Notes: generated by a model from the sequence alone, not told the origin. Positions 33,332 to 42,983 are shown, numbered from the stretch's first letter. The stretch is DNA of 64,000 nucleotides from an uncultured Oscillospiraceae bacterium (GCA_947631845.1 CANRMY010000004.1:1-64000); one strand, 5' to 3'. Program-made: numbers and translations.

Positions 33332-34237
33332 TCAGCCCTTCATGACACGCACCAGGACGGCCTTCTGGGCGTGGAGGCGGTTTTCGGCCTCGTCGAAGAT
33401 GGAGGCGGCGTACTTCTCGATGACCTCGTCGGTGATCTCCTCGCCCCGGTGGGCGGGGAGGCAGTGAAGCACGATGGCGTCGGGCTTGGCCTCGTTCATC
33501 AGCTTTGTATCCACGCGGTACCCGGCGAAATCCCGGCGGCGCTTCTCCGCCTCGTCCTCCATCCCCATGGAGGCCCAGACATCGGTGTACACCGCGTCGG
33601 CGTCCTTGGCGGCGGCAAAGATGTCGTCGGTGATGGTGAGGTCCCCGTTCTCATGGGCCCATTTGACGATGTCCGCGTCCGGCTCATAGCCGTGGGGACA
33701 ACCGATGGCCACGCTCATACCGGTCTTGATACCGCCCACGATCAGGGAGTTGGCCATATTGTTGCCGTCGCCGATAAAGGCCAACTTCCGGCCCGCCAGG
33801 GTGCCCTTGTACTCCCGGATGGTCTGGAGATCAGCCAGCACCTGGCAGGGGTGGGCGTAATCGGTGAGGCCGTTGATGATGGGGATGGAGCCGTACCGGG
33901 CCAGATCCTCCACCTCCGACTGCTCGTAGGTGCGGATCATGATGGCGTCCAGGTAGCGGCTCAGCACCCGGGCGGTGTCCTGCACCGGCTCGCCCCGGCC
34001 GATCTGCAGATCCCGGGAGCTCAAAAAGAGGGCGTTGCCCCCCAGCTGATACATGCCCGCCTCAAAGGACACGCGGGTGCGGGTGGAGGACTTCTGGAAG
34101 ATCATACCCAGGGTCTTCCCCGTCAAAAGCGGATGGGGGATGTCGTTTTTGCGCTCGAATTTCAGCTGATCGGCAAGACCCAGCAGGTCCAGGATCTCCT
34201 CCTTGGAGAGGTCGCCCAGCTTCAGTAAATGTTTCAT
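33332..34237 (-). CDS. argF: Ornithine carbamoyltransferase
   Basis: A 301-residue enzyme converting ornithine and carbamoyl phosphate to citrulline. The carbamoyl-phosphate loop is SSTRTRVSFE, followed by DYAHPCQVLADLQT (HPCQ motif) and the ornithine-loop VLHCLPAHRGEEI. Length is normal. Its ATG overlaps the argD stop by four bases. It ends the argB-argD-argF operon. Confidence 0.97.
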   Translation of the reverse strand: MKHLLKLGDLSKEEILDLLGLADQLKFERKNDIPHPLLTGKTLGMIFQKSSTRTRVSFEAGMYQLGGNALFLSSRDLQIGRGEPVQDTARVLSRYLDAIMIRTYEQSEVEDLARYGSIPIINGLTDYAHPCQVLADLQTIREYKGTLAGRKLAFIGDGNNMANSLIVGGIKTGMSVAIGCPHGYEPDADIVKWAHENGDLTITDDIFAAAKDADAVYTDVWASMGMEDEAEKRRRDFAGYRVDTKLMNEAKPDAIVLHCLPAHRGEEITDEVIEKYAASIFDEAENRLHAQKAVLVRVMKG

Positions 34238-35409
34238 TCTCCAATCACCTCTTTCAGAATTTCCATGGCTTCACACAGTTGTTCATCGGTTATGGTCAGG
34301 GGCGGCACCAGCCGCACCTTCTCGTGGGCGGTGAGGGGGATCACGCCCCGTTCGATGGCCCTTTTGACCACCTCGCCGGCGGGCTTCTCCGTGAGGATGC
34401 CCACCATCAGGCCCAGGCCCGTGACGGACTTCACGCCCCTGGCGCCGGAGAGGGCGGCCTTGATAAATTCGCCCTTGCGGCGCACGCCGGCCAGGAGCTC
34501 ATCGTCCAGGCGCTCCAGGATGCTGACGGCCCCGGCGCAGCTGACCGGGTTGCCGCCGAAGGTGGAGCCGTGGTCGCCCCGGCCCAGGGTATGCTCCACG
34601 CGCTCCCCCAGCAGGCAGGCCCCCAGGGGGAGGCCGCCGCCCAGACCCTTGGCGGTGGAGACGATGTCCGGCATAAAGCCGAACTGCTCGTAGGCGTAGA
34701 GCGTGCCGGTACGGCCGTTGCCGGTCTGCACCTCGTCCACGATGATGAGCATGTCGTGCTCCTTCGCAATCTTCACCACCTCGTCCACATACTCCCGTGT
34801 CAGGGGCACCACGCCGCCCTCGCCCTGGACAAGCTCCAGCATCACGGCGCAGCAGTCCCCCTGTTCCGCGAAGGCCCGTACCTCCCCGGCGTCCTGGGCG
34901 CTGGCGTGGACGAAGCCGGGGGTGAAGGGTCCGAATTTGGTGTGAAAGGCGTCCTGGCCCGTGGCGGAAAGGGTGGTGATCGTGCGGCCGTGGAAGCTGT
35001 TTTTCAGGGTGATCACGGTGCTGTGGCTCTCGTCCCCGTACCTGTCAAAGGCCCATTTCCGGGCGGTCTTGATGGCGCACTCGTTGGCCTCCGCGCCGGA
35101 GTTTCCGAAAAATACCTTTTTGAACCCGGTCCTCTCGCACAGGAGCTTTGCCAGCCTAACGCAGGGCTCGGTGTAGTAGAGGTTGGACATGTGCTGGAGC
35201 TTCCCCAGCTGCTCCGTCACCGCCCGGATCCAGACGGGATCGGCAAGGCCGAAGGCGTTGACGGCGATGCCGGCCCCCAGGTCGATGTACCGCCGGCCCC
35301 GGTCGTCAAAGACCTCCGCCCCATGGCCGGAGGTAAACACCACGTCGGCCCGGCCATAGGTGTTGGCCACAAATTCCTTGTCAAGAGATTTTATATCCGT
35401 ATTGTCCAT
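34234..35409 (-). CDS. argD: Acetylornithine aminotransferase
   Basis: A 391-residue class III PLP aminotransferase making N-acetylornithine. It shows NSGAEANECAIKTARK, VDEVQTGNGRTG and the Schiff-base lysine in STAKGLGGGLPLGA. The ATG at 35409 is preferred over 35415 because GAGGTGA is seven bases upstream. It lies between argB and argF. Confidence 0.95.
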   Translation of the reverse strand: MDNTDIKSLDKEFVANTYGRADVVFTSGHGAEVFDDRGRRYIDLGAGIAVNAFGLADPVWIRAVTEQLGKLQHMSNLYYTEPCVRLAKLLCERTGFKKVFFGNSGAEANECAIKTARKWAFDRYGDESHSTVITLKNSFHGRTITTLSATGQDAFHTKFGPFTPGFVHASAQDAGEVRAFAEQGDCCAVMLELVQGEGGVVPLTREYVDEVVKIAKEHDMLIIVDEVQTGNGRTGTLYAYEQFGFMPDIVSTAKGLGGGLPLGACLLGERVEHTLGRGDHGSTFGGNPVSCAGAVSILERLDDELLAGVRRKGEFIKAALSGARGVKSVTGLGLMVGILTEKPAGEVVKRAIERGVIPLTAHEKVRLVPPLTITDEQLCEAMEILKEVIGE

Positions 35410-35420
35410 TCTCATTCACC

Positions 35421-36278
35421 TCACGCTGTGAACATGGTGCCGATGCCGGCATTGGTGAGAAGCTCCATCAAAATGGAGTGCGGCAGCCGCCCGTCGATGA
35501 TGAACACCTTTTTGACCCCGCGGCGAATGGCCTCCACACAGCACTGGATCTTGGGGATCATGCCGCCGGAGATGACGCCCTGGGCGGTGAGCTCCGGCAC
35601 GTCGGAGACGGACAGACGGCGGATCAGGGTGTCCGGATCGTCCTTGTCCCGAAGAAGTCCCTCGATGTCCGTCATGGTCAGCATGGACTCCGCCCCCAGC
35701 TTCCCGGCGATGCGGGCGGCGGCGGTGTCGGCGTTGATGTTGTAGAGATTGCCCTCCGCGTCGCACCCCACGGTGGAGATGATGGGGATGTAGCCCATAT
35801 CCAGAAGGTCGGTGATGGGCTTCACGTCCACGTCCTGGATCTCCCCCACGGCCCCCAGGGCGGGGTCCAGCTGGGTCGCCTTGATCATGTGGCCGTCCAC
35901 GCCGGAGATACCGATGGCGCGCCCGCCGGCAAGCTCCACCAGGTTCACCAGGTCCTTGTTGACCTTCCCGGCCAGCACCATCTGGACGATGTCCATGGTC
36001 TCCGGGTCCGTGACCCGCAGGCCGCCCACAAATTCCGACTTCTTGCCGGTCTTTTTCAGCATGTCGGAGATCTCAGGCCCGCCGCCGTGGACGACGACCA
36101 CCTTGATGCCGATCATGCTGAGGAGCACGATGTCCCCCATGACGTATTTTTTCAGCGTCTCGTCGGTCATGGCGTTGCCGCCGTATTTGATGAGGATCAC
36201 CTTTCCGGCGTACTTCTGTATGTACGGAAGCGCCTCCGTCAGCGTCTGCGCCCGCAGGGCGTGGTCATGTAAGTCCAT
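35421..36278 (-). CDS. argB: Acetylglutamate kinase
   Basis: A 285-residue kinase phosphorylating N-acetylglutamate. It has VILIKYGGNAM (N-terminal phosphate-binding lysine), VVVVHGGGPEI, and GGMIPKIQCCVEAI near the C-terminus. AAGGAGG precedes the ATG. It opens the arg operon; a CCGGCA-GTAT-TGCCGG hairpin lies just upstream (36303-36318). No arginine box could be identified. Confidence 0.96.
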   Translation of the reverse strand: MDLHDHALRAQTLTEALPYIQKYAGKVILIKYGGNAMTDETLKKYVMGDIVLLSMIGIKVVVVHGGGPEISDMLKKTGKKSEFVGGLRVTDPETMDIVQMVLAGKVNKDLVNLVELAGGRAIGISGVDGHMIKATQLDPALGAVGEIQDVDVKPITDLLDMGYIPIISTVGCDAEGNLYNINADTAAARIAGKLGAESMLTMTDIEGLLRDKDDPDTLIRRLSVSDVPELTAQGVISGGMIPKIQCCVEAIRRGVKKVFIIDGRLPHSILMELLTNAGIGTMFTA

Positions 36279-36396
36279 GGCTGGGCCTCCTTATACTGAT
36301 TCCGGCAGTATTGCCGGGGATGCGCCGCCACCGGCGGCGGGGGTACGCCCTGCCAGGGCGTGGGGGGTGCCGCCCGGCGCGGGCGGCAGGGAGTAC

Positions 36397-36609
36397 GCTT
36401 TCTTCTCTTTTGTGTTGACAAAAGAGAAGAAAGCTTCAAAGAAGAGAAAAGCAATGGGGCGGAAGTCGTTATCTTGTCCCATTCATATCCGCGCGTCTTT
36501 GTTACGAATGGTCTCTGCGCCTAACCCGCTTGGCCGCTCACCGCTCTATGATCAAAGATTTCGTTCCTAATTAACCCGCGCTGGCACGGATATGATCGTG
36601 CGGTTTCTG
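36397..36609 (+). repeat. Long structured element L, copy 2
   Basis: Starts with a perfect 17-bp pyrimidine/purine hairpin (36397-36434), followed by a second purine arm TTCAAAGAAGAGAAAAGC. Then come TTCATATCCGCGCG, the shared 20-mer at 36522-36541 and ACCCGCGCTGG. It lacks the GGGCCCGGT hairpin and M. It lies upstream of argB but in the opposite orientation, the only copy not directly 3' of a gene on its own strand. Confidence 0.75.
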
Positions 36610-37025
36610 TAGGGGCCAGAGACCCGCTCGGCCCACACGCCGCACCTTCGAATCCCCTCTGTACGGGCCGGACACCCGGCCGGCCCGTGTATCGAATTTC
36701 CGAAATGCCATCGTTCCCCGCCGTACGGGCCGCCGCCCTCGGCGGCCCGCCAATCAAATAAGCGGCGAAGCCGCAACCTTTTGAATGGGGCAGGGGGAGA
36801 AATTCGACAGTGCGTCGGGCCGGCCAGGTGGCCGGCGCGTACAAAAGGAAGTCGGCGGTGCGGCGTGTGGGCCGATGTGGTCATCGGCCCCTACAGGCTC
36901 TCGTGCGGGCGAACCCCCGGGGTTCTCCACATAGGGGCCGCGGCCCCTGTGTGGTCGTTTTAAGGGGGAGTCCAGAGGGGGGAAACGCGAAATCCCCCCT
37001 CTGGTTTCTTTTCCTCTTTTGTTGC
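36610..37025. repeat. Hairpin-repeat block 8
   Basis: Between L copy 2 and the partial L copy. It contains an AGAGACCCGCT-core hairpin (36611-36636), a GGACACCCGG-core hairpin (36661-36690) and a composite unit at about 36722-36842 with the GGCGAAGCCGCAACCTTTT linker and a degenerate right end. An inverted ATGACC-type copy lies near 36866-36893. From about 36900 to 37020 there is GC-rich sequence with a TAGGGGCCGCGGCCCCT-like palindrome and no gene. Confidence 0.8.
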
Positions 37026-37087
37026 CTTTTCTCCTTTTGGAAATCCAAAAGGAGAAAAGCAAATCTCCGTCCGCCTATAAGGCGGAC
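37026..37087 (-). repeat. Partial L element, copy 5
   Basis: On the minus strand, immediately 3' of the UDP-GlcNAc epimerase stop, a GTCCGCC/GGCGGAC hairpin (37069-37087) is followed by a perfect 16-bp pyrimidine/purine hairpin (37026-37059). This is the two-hairpin head of L copies 1, 3 and 4. The body of L is missing. Confidence 0.7.
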
Positions 37088-37091
37088 AACC

Positions 37092-38210
37092 TTATACCGT
37101 CATCCGCCCTTTCGTAAGGATATCCGCAATACGGCAGGAGGCCAGGCCGTCGCCGTAGGGGTTCTGGGCGGTGCTCATGGCGTTGTAGCGCTCCTCGTCA
37201 GTGAGGAGGGCCTTGAACTCCCGGTAGATCACGTCCTCGTTGGTGCCGATGACCCGCAAAGTGCCGGCCTTGACACCCTCGGGCCGCTCGGTCACGTCCC
37301 GGAGGACAAGCACCGGCTTGCCCAAGGACGGGGCCTCCTCCTGGATGCCGCCGGAGTCAGTGAGGATCATGTAGGACCGGGCCAGGAAGTTGTGGAAGGC
37401 CACCACATCCAAAGGCTCGATGAGCCGGACGCGCTCACAGCCCGCCAGCTCCTCCTCCGCGGCCTGCCGCACCAGGGGATTTAAGTGGATGGGGTAGATG
37501 ACCTTCACGTCGTCAAACTCCTCCACCACCCGCCGGACGGCCCGGAAGATGTGGTGCAGAGGCTCGCCCCAGTTCTCCCGCCGGTGGGCCGTCAGGATGA
37601 CGAGGCGCGAACCCTCCGCCCAGGCAAGCTCCGGGTGCGCAAAGCCGCTGACCACGGTGGTGCCCAGGGCGTCGATGGCGGTGTTGCCGGTGACCCAGAT
37701 GCTCTGGGGCGGCTTGCCCTCCCGGAGCAGGTTGTCCCGGGCCAGGGCCGTGGGGGCGAAGTTGTAGGCGGCGATGGAGCCCACCGCCTGCCGGTTGAAT
37801 TCCTCCGGGTAGGGCGCGTGGACGTTGTATGTACGCAGCCCCGCCTCCACATGGCCCACGGGGATGCCCAGGTAGAAGCAGGCCAGGGCGGAGGCGAAGG
37901 TGGTGGTGGTGTCCCCGTGGACAAGCACCACGTCGGGCTTTGCCTCCTCCAGCACCGCCTTCATGCCCTCCAGCACCCGCTCCGTCACGTCGAAGAGCGT
38001 CTGCCCCGGCTTCATCACCGCCAGATCGTAGTCCGGCTCCACCTGAAAGGCGTCCAGCACCTGTCGGAGCATCTCCCGGTGCTGGCCCGTGACGCAGACT
38101 ACCGTCTCCACGCCCTTGCGGCCCTTCAGTTCATTGACCAACGGGCACATTTTGATGGCCTCCGGCCGCGTCCCGAAGACCAGCATGATCTTTTTCGGAT
38201 TCCCGTTCAT
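37092..38210 (-). CDS. wecB: UDP-N-acetylglucosamine 2-epimerase (non-hydrolysing)
   Basis: A 372-residue enzyme interconverting UDP-GlcNAc and UDP-ManNAc for cell-surface polymer synthesis. Family marks are VFGTRPEAIKM at the N-terminus, VHGDTTTTFA, GHVEAGLRTYN and TDSGGIQEEAPSLGKPVLVLRD. ATG 38210 is preferred over the upstream in-frame start at 38285, which overlaps the promoter. Monocistronic, followed by a partial L element. Confidence 0.95.
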   Translation of the reverse strand: MNGNPKKIMLVFGTRPEAIKMCPLVNELKGRKGVETVVCVTGQHREMLRQVLDAFQVEPDYDLAVMKPGQTLFDVTERVLEGMKAVLEEAKPDVVLVHGDTTTTFASALACFYLGIPVGHVEAGLRTYNVHAPYPEEFNRQAVGSIAAYNFAPTALARDNLLREGKPPQSIWVTGNTAIDALGTTVVSGFAHPELAWAEGSRLVILTAHRRENWGEPLHHIFRAVRRVVEEFDDVKVIYPIHLNPLVRQAAEEELAGCERVRLIEPLDVVAFHNFLARSYMILTDSGGIQEEAPSLGKPVLVLRDVTERPEGVKAGTLRVIGTNEDVIYREFKALLTDEERYNAMSTAQNPYGDGLASCRIADILTKGRMTV

Positions 38211-38256
38211 ATTCCCACTCCCGGACGAGATATTAGTATTATTCTTTACCGTACAT

Positions 38257-38285
38257 ATTGTACCAGCTTTTCCGCGGGAATACAA
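38257..38285 (-). promoter_or_regulatory. Promoter of wecB
   Basis: Minus strand TTGTAT (38280-38285), 17 bp, TACAAT (38257-38262). Confidence 0.7.
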
Positions 38286-38344
38286 GGGGTACAGCCGGAA
38301 AAACCGTTTGCGCCCCGTTTTTTACGTGCCTGTCGATCCCGGTG

Positions 38345-38611
38345 TTAAAGAAGGAGGGTCAGCAGCCACGCCGCGCCCATGCCCCCCGCGCCCATCAGGG
38401 AAAACGCCCACCAGGGGAGCCTGGCGAGCCGTCGTTCCCGCTGGGAGCGGGCGAAGTTCTCCGCCACGGCCTGGGCCTCCTTCAAAAGCCGCTCCGTAGT
38501 CACCCCCGGCCCCCGGCCCGTCTCCTCCCGCACCAGGAATATGGCCTCGTCAAACACCTTCGGATCCGGCGACTTCACCACCACGACCCTTCTCGCGATC
38601 CCCTTGACCAT
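38345..38611 (-). CDS. Small tail-anchored protein, unknown
   Basis: An 88-residue protein with a basic/acidic soluble part (VKGIARRVVVVKSPDPKVFDEAIFLVREE) and a C-terminal membrane helix (WWAFSLMGAGGMGAAWLLTLLL). Start ATG 38611 follows GAGGTGA. No family is recognised. The ribosome-binding site and the amphipathic-then-helix layout support it as a real gene. Confidence 0.6.
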   Translation of the reverse strand: MVKGIARRVVVVKSPDPKVFDEAIFLVREETGRGPGVTTERLLKEAQAVAENFARSQRERRLARLPWWAFSLMGAGGMGAAWLLTLLL

Positions 38612-38774
38612 CAAATCACCTCGCGGAAAGTTTTTCCTGAATCAGGAAGAAATATACATGCCGCGGAAAATGTCCGGGACAGGCCGATCATCGGGGAACC
38701 CCGTCTTGACTTTTCCCGGCGGCTGATGTAATATTACATTGTTTTTCCAAATAAAAATAGGGGAGGAAAACGCG

Positions 38775-39800
38775 ATGGACAAAGCGGAATTCCGGCAGAT
38801 GTGTCAGTCCCACGGTCTGAGGATGGTTTCCGATACCCGTGCCGTGGGCGAGGAGCGGGGGTATCTCATCACCCTGCAGTGGACGGGGAAGAAGAACGTC
38901 TCCCTGAGTCTCCCCACGGGGGCGGGAGACGCCAAGCAGCACGGCCAGGAGCTGAAAGCGCGGCTGAAGGAGACCTTTGGCAAAAACGCCTCCGTCAGCT
39001 GGTCAAATCAGACAAATTCCCTCACCGTCTATTTTAACGCCAAAAACGTTCCCGATTTGTACTGCCAGGGGATCCGGGTGGCGCTGGATCTGGTAAAGGG
39101 CCTGGGCGTCGCCATACCCGACCGGTGCGCGGTCTGCGGCGGCTCCGGCTGCGATGTGGCGGTCCCCCGGAGCGGCGTCTACACCCCGGCGCACCGGGCC
39201 TGCCTGGAGAAGGCCGTCTCAGGCGCTCAGGACAAGGCCGACAGCAACGCCCGCCACGGAAGCTATCTTCTGGGGACCGTGGGCGCGTTTTTGGGCACTC
39301 TGGTGGGCATCCTGCCCTCCGCCCTCACCATCATTCTGGCCGAGCGCATCTATGTGATCCTCTTTGCGCTGATCCCCGTCTGCGCCTACATGGGCTGCCG
39401 GCTCCTCCGGGGAAGGATGAACTATTTCGCCCTGGTCGTGACCGTCGTCTTCTCCGTCCTGGGCGTGTACCTTCTGAACTTCGGCGTCACCCTCTATTCC
39501 CTGGCTGACGCCTTCGAGCTGGGCATAAAAGACGCCCTGACCCTGTTCCCCTACATGCTCATCGACCCGGAGGTTTGGGAGGAGATCAGCCGGGGCGAGG
39601 ATTTCATCAAGTGCCTGCTCTTCGCGGCGGCGGGCATCTTCCTGACCTGGGGGATGATCTCCCGCACCGCCAAGAGCGACGTGAAGGACGCCAAAGGCGT
39701 TCTGGAGTCCGCCATCCCGTACAGCAGGTTCCGGCCGGAGGGGTACGATCCCACTGAGGCCGCGCCGGAGAGCGGCGGCGAAACGGGACCCAACGACTAA
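38775..39800 (+). CDS. Membrane protein with a cysteine-rich central motif
   Basis: A 341-residue protein. The N-terminal soluble domain (about 1-115) contains SLPTGAGDAKQ. A cysteine motif near residues 117-127 (DRCAVCGGSGCDV) is followed by HRACLEK, a possible zinc site. Four membrane segments occupy about 155-300, and the tail is charged. Start ATG 38775 behind GGGGAGGAAAACGCG is better than the upstream frame. Function is unknown. Confidence 0.7.
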   Translation: MDKAEFRQMCQSHGLRMVSDTRAVGEERGYLITLQWTGKKNVSLSLPTGAGDAKQHGQELKARLKETFGKNASVSWSNQTNSLTVYFNAKNVPDLYCQGIRVALDLVKGLGVAIPDRCAVCGGSGCDVAVPRSGVYTPAHRACLEKAVSGAQDKADSNARHGSYLLGTVGAFLGTLVGILPSALTIILAERIYVILFALIPVCAYMGCRLLRGRMNYFALVVTVVFSVLGVYLLNFGVTLYSLADAFELGIKDALTLFPYMLIDPEVWEEISRGEDFIKCLLFAAAGIFLTWGMISRTAKSDVKDAKGVLESAIPYSRFRPEGYDPTEAAPESGGETGPND

Positions 39801-39833
39801 TTCACATATTCAATCAACAGGAGTGAATTTATC

Positions 39834-40811
39834 ATGATAAAAGCGATCCTTTTGTTTGCCCTGGGCTTCCTGTTCCTCATCAAGGGCGGGGACTGGTTCG
39901 TGGACGGCGCCACCGGCATCGCCCGGCGCTTCCACCTGCCGGAGCTGCTCATCGGCGCCACCGTGGTCTCCATCGGCACCACCCTCCCCGAGGTAATGGT
40001 CTCCACCACCGCCGCCCTGCAGGGGAGCGGCTCCATCGCCTACGGCAACGCCATCGGCTCCGTCATCTGCAACACGGCCCTGATCGCCGCCATCACCGTG
40101 GCCGTCAAGCCCGGCCCGGTGGATCGGAAGTCCCTGCGCACACCGGTGATCTTCTTCTTCCTGGCCGCCGTCTTCTATGCCGGCATCGCCTACACCACGG
40201 GCTTCTTCTCCCGGACGGTGGGCATCCTCCTGCTGGCGGGCTTCGTGGTCTATATGGTGATCACCGTCCTGCAGATGAAGGGCTCCCCTGATTCTCCCGA
40301 GGAGGAGAGCGGGGAGGAAAAGGAGCGGCCGGTCTGGCTGAATCTGGTCCTCTTGGTAGTGGGCGCGGCCCTCATCGCCGTGGGCGCGGATCTTCTGGTG
40401 GACAACGGCACCTACATAGCCCGGGAGCTGGGCGTCCCGGAGACGGTCATCGCCCTGACCTTCGTGGCGCTGGGCACCTCCCTCCCGGAGCTGGTCACCG
40501 CCATCACCTCCCTGGCCAAGGGCCACGGGGCGCTGTCCCTGGGCAACGTCATCGGCGCGAACCTCTTCAACCTGGTTCTGGTCTCCGGTATGGCCATCAC
40601 CGTGAACCCCTTCCAGGTCCCCGAGGGCGTTCAGATCCTGGGCCATAACGCCAGCCTGGTCATGGATATCCCCGTGATGTTCGCGGTGATGCTCCTGCTC
40701 ACCGTCCCGGCGATCCTCAAGGGAAAGCTCCGCCGCTGGCAGGGTATCGCGCTTCTCATCATCTACGCCGCCTTCTGCGGCGCCCAGTTCATCCTGCCGA
40801 TGCTGGGCTGA
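39834..40811 (+). CDS. Calcium/sodium antiporter (CaCA, YrbG-like)
   Basis: A 325-residue cation/Ca2+ exchanger with two homologous halves. The alpha repeats are visible: IGATVVSIGTTLPEVMVSTTAALQGSGSIAYGNAIGSVICN-type in half 1 and ALTFVALGTSLPELVTAITSLAKGHGALSLGNVIGANLFN-type in half 2. An acidic cytoplasmic loop (SPEEESGEEKE) separates them. ATG behind AGGAGTGAATTTATC. A bidirectional terminator follows. Confidence 0.9.
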   Translation: MIKAILLFALGFLFLIKGGDWFVDGATGIARRFHLPELLIGATVVSIGTTLPEVMVSTTAALQGSGSIAYGNAIGSVICNTALIAAITVAVKPGPVDRKSLRTPVIFFFLAAVFYAGIAYTTGFFSRTVGILLLAGFVVYMVITVLQMKGSPDSPEEESGEEKERPVWLNLVLLVVGAALIAVGADLLVDNGTYIARELGVPETVIALTFVALGTSLPELVTAITSLAKGHGALSLGNVIGANLFNLVLVSGMAITVNPFQVPEGVQILGHNASLVMDIPVMFAVMLLLTVPAILKGKLRRWQGIALLIIYAAFCGAQFILPMLG

Positions 40812-40830
40812 AGGTGCTCACACATAATAA

Positions 40831-40860
40831 AAAAACTCCGGTAAAGACCGGAGTTTTTTT
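40831..40860. terminator. Bidirectional terminator
   Basis: AAAAACTCCGGT pairs with ACCGGAGTTTTTTT around AAAG. It serves the antiporter gene and the convergent metal-ATPase operon. Confidence 0.9.
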
Positions 40861-40870
40861 GCCCTTCAAA

Positions 40871-42712
40871 TCACCTGTCCAGCTGCTTCACGTTCATGCA
40901 CCGCAGGGCGTTCAGAATGGCCAGCACCGCCACGCCCACGTCGGCAAAGACGGCCAGCCACATGTTGGCGAAGCCCAGGGCGATGAGCAGCAGCATCCCC
41001 AGCTTCACCGCCAGAGCAAAGAGGATGTTCTGCCAGACGATGCCCATGGTGCGCCTGGAGATGGCGATGGCCTCCGCGGCCCGTGAGGGCCTGTCGTCCA
41101 TCAGCACCATGTCCGCGGCCTCGATGGCGGCGTCGGAGCCCAGCGCGCCCATGGCCAGGCCCACGTCGGCCCGCATCAGCACCGGGGCGTCGTTGATGCC
41201 GTCGCCCACGAAGGCCACGGCCCCGCCGGCGCTCTCCATCAGCTTCTCCAGCGCCGAGACCTTGTCCTCGGGCAGAAGCTCGCTCATGACCTCATCCACC
41301 CCCAGCTCCTTCGCGGCGGCCTGGGCGGCGGCGTGGCGGTCGCCCGTGAGCATCACGGACCGGACGCCCAGGCTGTGCAGGCGCTGTATGCACGCGCCGG
41401 CGTCCTCCTTGAGGGTGTCGCTGATGACGATCTCCCCGGCGTATTTCCCGTCCAAACTGACGTATACGGCCGTCCCGGCGGCGTCGTCCTCCGGGACAGA
41501 GATGCCCTCCGAGGCCATCAGCCGCCTGTTGCCCACGGACACCCGCCGGCCCTCCACGACGGCCCGGATGCCCATGCCGGGTACCTCCTCCACGTCGCTG
41601 TCGGCCTTTTTGGGGTCGCGGGCCCGCTGGGTCACGGCGCGGGCGATGGGGTGGGTGGACCAGCTCTCCACGGCGGCCGCCAGATCCAGCAGCGCCTCCC
41701 CGTCCATCCCCACGGGGCGGACGGAGGTGACGGTGAAGGACCCGCGGGTGAGGGTCCCGGTCTTGTCAAAGACCATGGCCCGCACGTGGGACAGGGCATC
41801 CAGGTAGTTGGAGCCCTTCACCAAAATCCCCCGGCGGGAGGCCCCGCCGATCCCGGCGAAGAAGCTCAGGGGCACGCTGATCACCAGCGCGCAGGGGCAG
41901 GACACCACCAGAAACGCCAACGCCCGGTGGATCCACTTGCTCCAGGGCTGGGCGAAGGCCAGGGGAGGGATCAGCGCCAGGGCCACGGCGGCGAACACCA
42001 CGGCGGGGGTGTAGTAGCGGGCGAATTTCGTGATGAAATTCTCGGTGCGGGCCTTCCGCTCGGAGGAATTCTCCACCATATCCAGGATCCGCGCCACGGT
42101 GGATTCGGCGTAGACGCTGGTGACCCGGGCCCGGAGGACGGCGTTGATGTTGACGGTGCCGGACACCAAAGAGTCCCCCGCCGTCACGTCCCGGGGGGCG
42201 GATTCGCCGGTCATGGCGGCGGTGTTGACGCTGCCGGCGCCCTCGGTGACCACGCAGTCCAGGGGGATGCGCTCGCCGGGCTTTATGACGATCTCCTCGC
42301 CCACGGCCACGTCCTCCGGATCCACCTCCAGGGTCTTACCGTCCCGCACCACATTGGCGTACTCCGGGCGGATGTCCATCAGCGCGGCGATGGAGCGGCG
42401 GGATTTGCCCACGGCCACGGACTGGAACAGCTCGCCCACCTGGTACAGGAGCATCACCGCCACGCCCTCGGCGTACTCGCCCACGGCCATAGCGCCGATG
42501 GTGGCCACGCTCATGAGGAAGTTCTCATCGAAGATCTGCCCGTGGGCGATGTTCTGTACCGAGCGCCACAGCACATCCCAACCCACAAGGAGGTAGGGCA
42601 CGAGAAAGGCCAGGAACCTCCAGACTCCTCCCAGCGGCACGAGCTCCCCCCCCAGAAAGAGGACGAAGGCTGCCAGAATGATCAAGAGGGTCCGTTTATG
42701 ACGGCGCGTCAT
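40871..42712 (-). CDS. P1B-type heavy-metal-transporting ATPase
   Basis: A 613-residue efflux ATPase, probably for Zn2+/Cd2+/Pb2+. Transmembrane metal motif SCPCALV, phosphorylation site FDKTGTLTRG, the P1B-specific STHPIARA and the hinge GDGINDAPVL are all present. The usual N-terminal metal-binding domain is absent; a separate HMA gene lies just upstream. ATG 42712 is used, behind GAGGTG. It is last in the ArsR-HMA-ATPase operon. Confidence 0.92.
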   Translation of the reverse strand: MTRRHKRTLLIILAAFVLFLGGELVPLGGVWRFLAFLVPYLLVGWDVLWRSVQNIAHGQIFDENFLMSVATIGAMAVGEYAEGVAVMLLYQVGELFQSVAVGKSRRSIAALMDIRPEYANVVRDGKTLEVDPEDVAVGEEIVIKPGERIPLDCVVTEGAGSVNTAAMTGESAPRDVTAGDSLVSGTVNINAVLRARVTSVYAESTVARILDMVENSSERKARTENFITKFARYYTPAVVFAAVALALIPPLAFAQPWSKWIHRALAFLVVSCPCALVISVPLSFFAGIGGASRRGILVKGSNYLDALSHVRAMVFDKTGTLTRGSFTVTSVRPVGMDGEALLDLAAAVESWSTHPIARAVTQRARDPKKADSDVEEVPGMGIRAVVEGRRVSVGNRRLMASEGISVPEDDAAGTAVYVSLDGKYAGEIVISDTLKEDAGACIQRLHSLGVRSVMLTGDRHAAAQAAAKELGVDEVMSELLPEDKVSALEKLMESAGGAVAFVGDGINDAPVLMRADVGLAMGALGSDAAIEAADMVLMDDRPSRAAEAIAISRRTMGIVWQNILFALAVKLGMLLLIALGFANMWLAVFADVGVAVLAILNALRCMNVKQLDR

Positions 42713-42717
42713 GACCG

Positions 42718-42936
42718 TCACCTCACGATCACGCAGTCGGGCTCCACCTTGTGGCAGAGCTTCACGACCTCGTCCATGATCTCCTCAAAGCGGGAGTCCT
42801 CAGCGTCCACGGTCATCTTCTGGGTGAGGAAGTTCACGGAGGCGTCGTTCACGCCCTTGACCTTCTTGATATTGCGCTCCATCTTGGCGGCGCAGTTGGC
42901 GCAGTCCAGATCCTTCAGACGGAATATCTTTTTCAT
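42718..42936 (-). CDS. Small heavy-metal-associated (HMA) protein
   Basis: A 72-residue ferredoxin-like metal-binding domain: KIFRLKDLDCANCAAKMERNIKKVKGV holds the CxxC metal site, followed by VDAEDSRFEEIMDEV and a second Cys pair region (LCHKVEPDC). ATG 42936 follows AAGGAGG. It probably serves as the detached N-terminal domain or metallochaperone of the ATPase gene five bases downstream. Confidence 0.88.
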   Translation of the reverse strand: MKKIFRLKDLDCANCAAKMERNIKKVKGVNDASVNFLTQKMTVDAEDSRFEEIMDEVVKLCHKVEPDCVIVR

Positions 42937-42983
42937 ATGTAGTTCCTCCTTATAAATAATCAAAAATGGAATGTCAGCCGTTG

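Noticed and set aside
36301..36396. Arginine-responsive riboswitch or T-box ahead of argB
   Set aside because: Only a small CCGGCA/TGCCGG hairpin and GC-rich palindromes are present; no T-box sequence, specifier loop or antiterminator is recognisable.
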